64,000 nt of DNA from the NCBI GenBank assembly GCA_963758025.1, contig CAVWUA010000011.1, forward strand, positions 124,001 through 188,000, in the 5' to 3' direction. This stretch comes from CAVWUA01 sp963758025 (GTDB lineage: Bacteria > Planctomycetota > Planctomycetia > Isosphaerales > Isosphaeraceae). Each line of letters begins with the position of its first letter. The first letter of the stretch is position 1. The translations under genes and the position numbers were made by a program. This document shows positions 57,046 to 64,000 of the stretch, piece after piece. The notes below the pieces were generated by a model, which worked only from the letters and a program-made list of their open reading frames with translations, was not told where the DNA came from and ran no database searches.

Positions 57046-58041
57046 TCAAGGAATCGAGATCACGACCTTTCCACTCAGCGTCCCGGCGTTCCCGAGCGTG
57101 TTGTCTTCCAGCAGGCGATGGGCCTGGGCGGCCTCGGCGAGCGGGAAGACACGACCGATGATCGGCTTGAGCTGGCCGCTTTCCGCCCAGCGGTTGATGT
57201 CGTCGGCGCAGCGGCGCTGCTCGTCGGGCGTGGCGTTGAACATGGCGAAGCCGTGCAGCGAGCAGTTCCGCGGATAGAACGAGCCGAGCGGCAAGGTCGG
57301 CTTGGCGGTCCGTCCGGCCATGAGGATCATCCGGCCGCGCTTGCGGAGCAGGGGAATGGCCGTCTCCAGGTCCGGCTCGCGCTGGGTTTCGTACCAGACG
57401 TCGATCCCCTCCTCGGAGAACTCGCGGAGCCGGGCGGGAACGTCCTCGGTCTTGTAGTTGATGGCCAGATCCGCGCCGAGCTTCCGGCAGAGGTCGAGGC
57501 CCTCATCGCTCCCCGCCGTCGTGGCGATCCGCGCACCGACGGCCTTGGCCATCTGGATGACCAGCGTGCCGACGCCGCCGCTGCCGCCGGAAATATAAAG
57601 CGTCTCCCCCTTCTGAAGCCGGCCGCACTCGAACAGGCCGAGGTGGGCGGTGATTCCCACCAGGGCCAGCGCCGCGGCCTCCTGATCGTTGAGGTTCTTC
57701 GGCGTCGGATAGAGCCAGTCCTCGGCCACGGCGGCATACTCGGCCGTGACTCCCTGGCGACCCAGCAGCCCCTGGTTCGATCCCCAGACCCGATCGCCCA
57801 CTTTGAACCGGGACGCCCCCGGCCCGACCTTCTCGACCGTCCCGGCCAGGTCGCTTCCCACGATGTACGGGAACGCCATCGGCATGGAGATCGTTCCGGC
57901 CCGCAGATACAGGTCGATCGGGTTCAGGGCCGCCGCCCCGACGCGGACCAGGACCTCCCCCTGTCCGGGTTCGGGCGTCGGCAAGTCGCCGACCTGGATC
58001 GACTCGGGGGGACCATTCGCTTCGATGTACGCGGCGCGCAT
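57046..58041 (-). CDS. Zinc-free MDR oxidoreductase (NADPH:quinone reductase-like)
   Basis: 331 residues from ATG 58041, with AAGGAG upstream. GroES-like N-terminus (GEVLVRVGAAALNPIDLYLR, YIVGSDLAGTVEKVG), nucleotide-binding motif ISGGSGGVGTLVIQMAKAVG, and the sequence continues to LEDNTLGNAGTLSGKVV. The zinc-binding Cys/His of alcohol dehydrogenases is absent, as in quinone reductases. It reduces quinones or enones with NAD(P)H by family. It is convergent with the HAD gene. Confidence 0.9.
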   Translation of the reverse strand: MRAAYIEANGPPESIQVGDLPTPEPGQGEVLVRVGAAALNPIDLYLRAGTISMPMAFPYIVGSDLAGTVEKVGPGASRFKVGDRVWGSNQGLLGRQGVTAEYAAVAEDWLYPTPKNLNDQEAAALALVGITAHLGLFECGRLQKGETLYISGGSGGVGTLVIQMAKAVGARIATTAGSDEGLDLCRKLGADLAINYKTEDVPARLREFSEEGIDVWYETQREPDLETAIPLLRKRGRMILMAGRTAKPTLPLGSFYPRNCSLHGFAMFNATPDEQRRCADDINRWAESGQLKPIIGRVFPLAEAAQAHRLLEDNTLGNAGTLSGKVVISIP

Positions 58042-58201
58042 CAGGGACGTGCTCCTTTGCTCCAGAAGGTATCGCGGAATGTGGAACGCACGATGACCGC
58101 TTCCGGGATGACGAATCGTGGGTTGGCTTCGTCGCGTTTCGCCGAGATCGAAGATGGTGCGTCCGAGAAACGCACCCTACGCTCCTCGATTCTCCTCCGC
58201 G

Positions 58202-58516
58202 TCAATCAACGCCAACAAGAATCTCATCCCCCTCCACCCGGACGGGATAGGTCCCCACGCGGCAGCGGGACCCTTCCAGGTGCCGGCCGTCCTCCAGGCT
58301 GAAGCGCCAGCCGTGCCAGGTGCAGGTGACGGACTTGTCGAAGACGATGCCGTCGGACAGGGGGGCGCCCTGGTGCGGGCACGCGTCGTCGATCGCGTAA
58401 TATTTCCCCTCGTCGAGGAAGACGGCGATCATCATGCCATCGACCTCGTACACGCGTCCTTGCCCTTCGGGGATCTCGCCCACCTTGGCGACCTTGTGAA
58501 ACGTCTCGGAAGCCAC
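58202..58516 (-). CDS. Rieske [2Fe-2S] ferredoxin
   Basis: 104 residues from GTG 58516, which follows GGAG. Rieske ligands C46-H48 (ACPHQGAPL) and C65-H68 (CTWHGWRF) are complete. Similar to the NirD and ferredoxin components of dioxygenases. No oxygenase or nitrite reductase lies nearby. The next upstream plus-strand gene is a membrane protein. Confidence 0.9.
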   Translation of the reverse strand: MASETFHKVAKVGEIPEGQGRVYEVDGMMIAVFLDEGKYYAIDDACPHQGAPLSDGIVFDKSVTCTWHGWRFSLEDGRHLEGSRCRVGTYPVRVEGDEILVGVD

Positions 58517-58682
58517 CAGAAGACTCCGCTGCAATGGACGAATAGATTCTCGAAAGCGGCCACACCGCAATGGCCGGTCGCGCCGGTCTTGCGGCAAGGG
58601 CCTGACGAACTCCATGATAACGGCCGGTGTCTTCAGGGTGAATCCCCGAGAACGAAACCCGATGCCCCGGGAGGGTCGCACC

Positions 58683-59423
58683 ATGAACCCCGAACAACCC
58701 GCAACGGACGCCCCGCCGCCGAACCCGAAACCCCCGGCGTATGAGCACATTGATGGGTTCAACGTTGATATCGAGGGGGACGAGGAAGCGGACCGCACGC
58801 TCGCCACGCTCGAAATGGCCGGCGAGGAGGTCGCGGCCGGCTGGAAGCCCCGGCCGCATGAAGCGCTCGCGCCCGAGGTCCGTTACCTGCACGTCTCGCG
58901 GACGATTCACGAGCTGATCACCGACCGGAACCGCTCGGTCGGGATCTTCCTGTTCGTCGCCTCGATCCTCTTCGGCTCGTCCACCGCGCTCCTGAACGCG
59001 CCGGAACGGGTCGAGGCGATCATCCCGCTCAAGACGATTCAGTACTGGTGCCTGCCGTTGACGTCCGGCATCCTGGCGATCCTCGGCGTGTTCGTCAGCC
59101 TGATCTTGATCCGCACGCGGATCGGCCTGATTTTCGAGGTCGCGAAGATGAACGCCCTGCTGGGCCTGCCCTCCGACCGCGTGCAACGGGTCAACCCCCT
59201 GTCGATCTTCTTCCTGATGCACCTGCTGGTCGCGCTTCTGGGGGCCGCCTCGGCGGGGGCGACCGTCGGGATGATCGCGTATCACGAGCATGTCCGAGGG
59301 TCGCTTGCCGTGCTGGTGGGCATTGGGGTCGGTGTGCTCTATCTGGCCGTGTTCATGACCGGCTATTATTGGACAATTCTCCAGGCGACCACGCAAACGA
59401 AGCTCCAGAACGCGAAGGCCTGA
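58683..59423 (+). CDS. Four-helix membrane protein, unknown
   Basis: 246 residues from ATG 58683, with GGGAGG upstream. An acidic, Pro-rich N-terminus of about 60 residues is followed by a soluble helix. Four hydrophobic helices follow (SVGIFLFVASILFGSSTALL, YWCLPLTSGILAILGVFVSLIL, IFFLMHLLVALLGAASAGATV, VLVGIGVGVLYLAVFMTGYYW). No family was recognised. It is 8 bases before the LOG gene, so the two are probably cotranscribed. Confidence 0.65.
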   Translation: MNPEQPATDAPPPNPKPPAYEHIDGFNVDIEGDEEADRTLATLEMAGEEVAAGWKPRPHEALAPEVRYLHVSRTIHELITDRNRSVGIFLFVASILFGSSTALLNAPERVEAIIPLKTIQYWCLPLTSGILAILGVFVSLILIRTRIGLIFEVAKMNALLGLPSDRVQRVNPLSIFFLMHLLVALLGAASAGATVGMIAYHEHVRGSLAVLVGIGVGVLYLAVFMTGYYWTILQATTQTKLQNAKA

Positions 59424-59430
59424 ATCGACC

Positions 59431-60022
59431 ATGCCGGATCGTCGTCACATCTGCGTTTTTTGCGGTTCCCAGGTCGGGGCCAACCCCCTCTATGTCGATG
59501 CCGCGCCGGGTCGGCCAGACCCTGGCCCGCCAGGGGATCGGGATGGTCTATGGGGGTGGTCTGGTGGGTTTGATGGGGACGGTCGCCGACGCCGCCCTCG
59601 CGGCTGGCGGGCGCGTGGTCGGGGTCATCCCCGAGCCGCTCTCGATGAAGGAGATCGCCCACGCGGGGCTTTCCGAGATGCACGTCGTTCCCGGCATGCA
59701 CGAACGCAAGGCCCTGATGGCCGAGCTCTCCGGCGCGTTTCTGGCGCTGCCCGGCGGCCTCGGCACGTTCGAGGAATTCTTCGAGATCCTGACCTGGAGC
59801 GTGCTCGGGCTGCACAACAAGCCGATCGGCCTGTTGAACATCGCCGGCTATTACGACCCGCTGCTGCGTCTGCTCGACCACGCCGTCGCCGAGCGGTTCG
59901 TCCGGCCGGAGCACCTCGACCGGATCGCCGTCTCCGACGACCCCGAAACCATCGCCGCCGACCTGCTGAACTTCGTCCCGCCCTCGCCCGGCCCGAAGTG
60001 GATCGACCTGGAGCAGACGTGA
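59431..60022 (+). CDS. LOG-family protein (cytokinin riboside 5'-monophosphate phosphoribohydrolase-like), one frameshift
   Basis: About 197 residues. The start at ATG 59431 gives MPDRRHICVFCGSQVGANPL. Near 59504 the frame shifts; restoring two bases of a GCGCGC run gives VDAARRVGQTLARQG. Then YGGGLVGLMG, GVIPEPL, the phosphate/AMP motif LPGGLGTFEEFFEILTW, and HNKPIGLLNIAGYYDPLL. LOG proteins cleave nucleoside 5'-monophosphates at the glycosidic bond. In bacteria they are also annotated as possible lysine decarboxylases, which is considered wrong. Overlap or short spacing to the membrane protein gene upstream suggests one transcript. Confidence 0.9.
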
Positions 60023-60077
60023 ACGGACGATTGGCCGCGCGTCCCGGCATGACGCCCCGACCCAACTTTATCTCTTC

Positions 60078-60124
60078 TCCCCTTACAAACAAAGGGGGGA
60101 TTGAGGGGGGTCCTCCTGGGCCGC
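60078..60124. repeat. Dispersed GC-rich repeat, copy 2
   Basis: CCCCTTACAAACAAAGGGG, then GGATTGAGGGGGG, and a tail ending GGGCCGCC. Same order as copy 1 at 31116-31154. Confidence 0.5.
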
Positions 60125-60229
60125 CTTTTGGCGATCACCTCAAGCCGGGTGGTAGAGTCAGGCCCGTCGTGCGGAACATGCTGACGTGAAGGAATCCGCA
60201 AGACGGACCCGACTCGCGATCAAGCAGGA

Positions 60230-60763
60230 TCAATAGGCGTTGAAGGTCCAGTACGCACCCATCCCCGCCAGGCCGATCCAGCGGATCGTCGGGTCGAGCA
60301 GGGCCGCGCGGTGGCCGGGGGAATTCATCCACATCGCGCCGATGTTCGCCGCGTTCCCCACGGCGCAGTTCTGCCGGCGCGCCGGGCCCATGACATAATG
60401 GCCCATGCCCCTCGCCTGCTGCTGATTATTGTTCACGGCGGCCCAGTTCGCCAGGTTCGGGTCATACCCGACCGCCGGCAGGCCGTAGCGTGCCCTCGTG
60501 GCGTTCAGCCAGTGGATGAACCCGTAAGGATCGCCCGCCGGCCGCGCGACGACCTGCGTCTGGACCGGCTGAGGCGCGGTCGCGGGCGCGGTGGTGGCCA
60601 CGGGCGCGGCCGGGACCGGCTGCACATTCCGCACCGGCTGCGCGGCCGGTGGGACGACCCGGGTCGTTCCCTGAGCGTGCGCCGATGACGCGGCCAAACC
60701 GCTCAAACCCACGAGAACCCACGCAGCGAGGCACGTCCGGATGGTGATTCGGTGCTGCGACAA
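60230..60763 (-). CDS. Exported CAP-domain protein
   Basis: 177 residues from TTG 60763, chosen because GGAG lies 7 bases upstream. A signal peptide (TCLAAWVLVGLSGLAASS) is followed by an Ala/Pro/Val-rich linker, then a CAP-like domain: INWLNATRAR-type FIHWLNATRARYGLPAV, LANWAAVNNNQQQARG, MGHYVMGP and GAMWMNSPGHRAALLDP. Like the RTX-CAP protein at 29904 it is probably extracytoplasmic. The function is unknown. A shorter N-terminal linker and no RTX repeats distinguish it. Confidence 0.8.
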   Translation of the reverse strand: MSQHRITIRTCLAAWVLVGLSGLAASSAHAQGTTRVVPPAAQPVRNVQPVPAAPVATTAPATAPQPVQTQVVARPAGDPYGFIHWLNATRARYGLPAVGYDPNLANWAAVNNNQQQARGMGHYVMGPARRQNCAVGNAANIGAMWMNSPGHRAALLDPTIRWIGLAGMGAYWTFNAY

Positions 60764-60934
60764 GATGACACTCCGTTTCAAACAGACGCGAGCACGAACC
60801 GCACCCTGCGGTCGCGTCCGAGCCATGCCGGGGCGTTCGGCACCCCAAGGCAAAGCACCCGCGTCGTCGGATCAGGATGGAGAGTTCCCGCCGCTGTTGC
60901 AACCCCAATTCATCTTCTTATTAGAGCACACAAG

Positions 60935-61300
60935 TTATTCTGATTTCGTTCGCGTTTCCGCGTGCGCGGACTGCCAGCGCCGGAATTCCCGGATCTGGTT
61001 CGCCATGTGCGAGAGGGTCAAGGCCAGTCCCACGACGACCATCACGGACGAGGTCAGGGAGAGAATCGACGAGGCGAACATCAGGGAACCGATCCAGGCG
61101 ACGGACGCGGATTGCCGCTGCAACAGGATGTTCATGATCCCGTACCAGACCGCGACTGAGGCTCTTGTCAGGAAGCCAAACGTCATCAGCCAGGTCCACC
61201 GGGAGATTTTTCGGAAGACGAAGCAGACTCCGCCACCGAACAGGTTGACCAGGAGGGGAAGCAATGATCCCAGAATCAAGCTCAAGACGATTCTTTGCAT
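60935..61300 (-). CDS. Small multi-pass membrane protein
   Basis: 121 residues from ATG 61300. Four hydrophobic stretches (IVLSLILGSLLPLLVNLFGG, WTWLMTFGFLTRASVAVWYG, VAWIGSLMFASSILSLTSSV, VMVVVGLALTLSHMA). No family was recognised. It is divergent from the cytochrome gene, with a 226-base shared upstream region, and convergent with nothing; the CAP gene follows on the same strand after 171 bases. Confidence 0.55.
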   Translation of the reverse strand: MQRIVLSLILGSLLPLLVNLFGGGVCFVFRKISRWTWLMTFGFLTRASVAVWYGIMNILLQRQSASVAWIGSLMFASSILSLTSSVMVVVGLALTLSHMANQIREFRRWQSAHAETRTKSE

Positions 61301-61526
61301 CCTGTGAGGCTCCAGGAAAACGGTCCGTGGTGGGCGGGAACGGGTTGATCGGCCATTCGCACGTGGGCGGCAAGGGGCAAAAAGTTCGGGACGCTGGACA
61401 TTGGTGTCCCGGAAGAGTTCAATCGAAGTGATCCCCCCGTCCCGATTCCCCACCTGTTGAGCCGAAGCCCCCTCGGCGAACCCCGGGGTGCTGGGCTCGG
61501 AATCCCACCCAAAAAAGGAGCAGATC

Positions 61527-61958
61527 ATGAGACACACACGGCTTTTGCTCGTCATGGCGGCCGTCAGCGTTGGTGTGGTTTCCCTGGTCGTCCCGGCCAC
61601 GCGGGCGCAGGACCCCAAGAGGCCGCTGGACCGCGCCGCGATCATGCGGCAGAAGCTGGAGCTTTCGAAGCAGATCCTCGAAGGGCTGACGCTGGAGAAC
61701 CTGGACACCGTCGCGGGTTCCGCCAAGAAACTCGAAGTTCTGGGCCGAGTCGCGGGCGAGTGGGGCGATCCGTCGCTGCCGGGCACGAAGCAGTATCAAG
61801 CCTATCTCACCAATTTCATGAAGGGCGCCCGGGACCTGAACAAGCAGGCCCGCGCCCGGGAGCTTGAGGGGGCCACGTTCGCTTACGTGCAATTGACGAT
61901 CAGTTGCATCGAGTGCCACAAATTCGTGCGCGACAAGGACCAGCCGGAAGCGAAGTAG
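61527..61958 (+). CDS. Exported cytochrome c with C-terminal heme (c'-like)
   Basis: 143 residues from ATG 61527, with AAAGGAG upstream. A signal peptide (residues 1-27) is followed by a helical domain and a C-terminal heme site CIECH (residues 127-131). This is the class II arrangement, with a four-helix bundle (IMRQKLELSKQILEGL, LDTVAGSAKKLEVLGRV). Cytochromes c' bind NO or small gases, but planctomycete members are mostly uncharacterised. The redox partner is unknown. Confidence 0.85.
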   Translation: MRHTRLLLVMAAVSVGVVSLVVPATRAQDPKRPLDRAAIMRQKLELSKQILEGLTLENLDTVAGSAKKLEVLGRVAGEWGDPSLPGTKQYQAYLTNFMKGARDLNKQARARELEGATFAYVQLTISCIECHKFVRDKDQPEAK

Positions 61959-62007
61959 GCGGCGACCCGCGCCGCCGCCTCTCCGTCCTTCCCGGGAAAC
62001 GCGGTCC

Positions 62008-64000
62008 TCAATCATGTTCTCCCGTGTCGATCCAGCGAGCCAGATCCTCGGGGTCGTTGGCGTCGTTATCCAGGCGAAGTGAAGACGAGGCATCCGTCAA
62101 CGCGTACGATCGTTCGGGCCAGGCGCGGGCGAAGTCCTCGCCGGGCCGGACGATCCAGAGGGGGGCCGGCGCCGAGAGAGCGGCGGCGGCTTCCAGACCG
62201 CCGAACTGGAGGACCCCCGGAAGGTCGAGGCCTTCAGGAATGTCTCCGGAACCGTCACGATAGTCAAAACCGTCGAGGTCGATCGCCGTGCGGCCGAGGT
62301 TCTCCAGCAAGGGCCGGGCCAGCAAGGCGAGGGGGCCGGCCTGGCCCTGACCGACCAGGTGGACCTGGAGGGCGTCGGGCTGCGCCGCGCCCACGCCAGG
62401 ACCGTCGCCAGGTCCTGAATGCGGTCGGCGGCGAGCGACGGGTTGTAGGTATCCTTGTGGGCCGTTTCGGGACGCCGCAGAGCGGGGTGACGCGGATCGA
62501 CCGACTCCCCCACGAACAGCGGGTCAAACCCCACGACCGACTGCCCGCGCTTCAGCAGGGCCGAGACCAGCGGGCTGGGATCGCCCGAAGCCGTGACCAG
62601 CCCGGCCTTTCCGCGCGGGTGAGCGATCACGGTCAGCCGGCCGGTGGCCTCGGTGGGGATCAGGCGGACGACCGGGATCGTTTCGCCGGTCGCGCGGCGG
62701 CCGACCTCGTACTGGATGATCGTCAAATTCTCAAGGGTCGTCCGGCGGACCTCCTCGGCGTCGAGATCGGCCGGGGGCGGGTTGACCAGACCGACGCGGA
62801 GGCCCAGGCTCGTGCGGAGCAGGTCCCGCGCGGCCTCCCACGGGACCACCTGGTCCCCCGGCGCGAGCTGGTCGAGCTGTTGCCTCCTCATGTCGATCAA
62901 CGCCGTTTCCAGTTGCTCGGGGGTCTTCTGGTCCTCGGGGGCGGGGTGATCCTCGTTGAAGGCGAGCAGGTCCTCGGGCGTTTCGAGCGATTGCTCCCCT
63001 TCCAGGGTCAACTCGGCGTCGTCGATCCCGAGCAGCCAGCGGGCCAGGAACGGATAGACGGCGTTGCGGCTGGTCTGGTTGTAGTTGTGGGGGAAGTCAA
63101 AGACCTCGGCCTGGACCCGCTCCGGCTGGCCGACGAGATCGTACACGTCGCGGATCGCGGGGAAGGCGTTGGAGAGGGTTTTCGCCGTCCAGTCGCCGGT
63201 CGCGCCGACGAGCTTCAACGGGCGCGGGGCGGTCATCGCGGCAATGGCCACATTATCCAGGTGGAGACGCAGCCCGGCGGCGTTCTCGCAGACGCATCCG
63301 CCCTGGAACGAGTCGGAAACCATGACCACCGGCGCGGCGACCTTGATGCGGTCGTCGAGGGCTGTCAGGAGGAACGTCTGGGTGCCTCCACCCGAGGCCC
63401 CGGTGCAGCCGATCCGCGCGGGGTCAGCATCAGCCAGGCCCGTAATCCAGTCGAGTGCCCGGATGCTGTTCCACGTTTGCAAGGTCACCAGACTTAAACC
63501 CCAGCGGCGCAAGCGGTTACTGAGAAACTCATGGCCGAACGGCTTGCTGTCGTTGTAGCCGACCATATCGTATGTAAATACGACGACATCCGAGCTTCGC
63601 CAGGCGGATCGCCCGCATCTGAACCGCTTCATTCAGGCGGCCATCGCTATGGTGGCCGTGCGGACTGAGGATGGCGGGATGCCGGTCGAGGTCAGCATCA
63701 CCCGAGGGGCGATAGAGGTTCCCCGCCAGGGTGAACCCGGGCAAGGTCTCCAGCACGACATGCTCGATCGTATATCCATCGCGTTCCATCTTATCGAAGA
63801 CCCGCGGATGGAGCGGGGTTCTGGGAAACATCGGCCAGAGACCGAGCGAAACCAGCAATTGCCGGCGGATCTCCTCGGCCCGATCGCGCCAGGCTTCGGC
63901 CGTCTCGGGGGCCTGAAAATCGGCTCCTTGATGGTTCGTGCGGACCTCGTTGCGCCTTGGATCGCTCGGCGGCTTGAGCGTGTCGATCCGTCCTCGAACA
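62008..64000 (-). CDS. Acetyl-xylan-esterase-like alpha/beta hydrolase, two frameshifts, cut by window edge
   Basis: The 5' end lies beyond 64000. Visible are about 660 residues after joining frames near 63590 and 62385 (the second is one missing G, giving WARAQPDALQVHL). The N-terminal part (PMFPRTPLHPRVFDKMERDG) leads to strands AILSPHGHHSDGR and VVVFTYDMVGYND, and the nucleophile motif GCTGASGGGTQT. A second alpha/beta region (LTVIAHPRGKAGLV, GQSVVGFDPLFVGE) follows. These exported esterases of planctomycetes are thought to deacetylate polysaccharides. It ends 49 bases from the cytochrome gene, convergently. Confidence 0.8.

Overview
The window looks like chromosomal DNA of a GC-rich planctomycete, probably of the Isosphaeraceae/Gemmatales side. 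Markers are DUF1501 sulfatase-like proteins, a WD40 protein with a planctomycete-type cytochrome c domain, a PPC-domain exoprotein, DUF1570 metallopeptidase-like proteins, secreted proteins with an N-terminal LExRxL/M motif, the Chlamydiae-Verrucomicrobia-Planctomycetes small basic protein, a ThiS-ThiG fusion and a redoxin/cytochrome/copper-monooxygenase polyprotein. No phage, IS, plasmid, CRISPR or rRNA was seen. The genus is an inference.

Layout. 1-1871: end of a DUF1501 gene, two small membrane proteins and an unknown Cys-containing protein. 1911-5769 (minus): PPC exoprotein then WD40/cytochrome c protein. 5980-6052: tRNA-Ala(TGC). 6.3-18.1 kb: Crp-like regulator, two DUF1570 proteins, a glycosyltransferase, a second DUF1501 protein, a lipoprotein, a LExR-motif protein, a CYTH protein and rpsR. 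18.1-22.9 kb (minus): hisF, pilT, a membrane-anchored GspE-like ATPase and a CvpA-like protein. 23.0-29.5 kb (minus): thiSG, a TPR-glycosyltransferase-DUF6165 fusion, dinG, a RES-domain gene and a HEAT-like gene. 29.9-31.1 kb: secreted RTX/Pro-rich/CAP protein. 31.4-34.3 kb (minus): ispF, small membrane protein, cysS, ruvC, tightly packed. 34.8-37.4 kb: csrA, Tat-exported aldo/keto reductase, RRM protein, rpsU. 37.7-45.2 kb (minus): sugar isomerase-like, lipoprotein, squalene-cyclase-fold protein, HlyD-like adaptor, hrpB. 46.3-48.0 kb: SbtA-type bicarbonate transporter with an extra periplasmic N-terminus, followed by three tandem large hairpins. 48.4-64.0 kb: TPR protein, small basic protein, pterin dehydratase, ZIP transporter, OprP-like porin, the copper monooxygenase polyprotein, NagB-like protein, HAD, quinone reductase, Rieske ferredoxin, LOG protein, CAP protein, a cytochrome c and an acetyl-xylan-esterase-like hydrolase that runs off the right end.

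The most important technical point is that at least 19 single or double base indels, often in short homopolymers, split 13 otherwise conserved genes, including the essential cysS. This is much more like residual long-read consensus error than real decay. The affected genes are therefore annotated here as single full-length genes with their frameshift positions. The best biological leads are the SbtA fusion, the multidomain copper monooxygenase, the membrane-anchored GspE beside PilT and CvpA, and the hairpin array downstream of sbtA.
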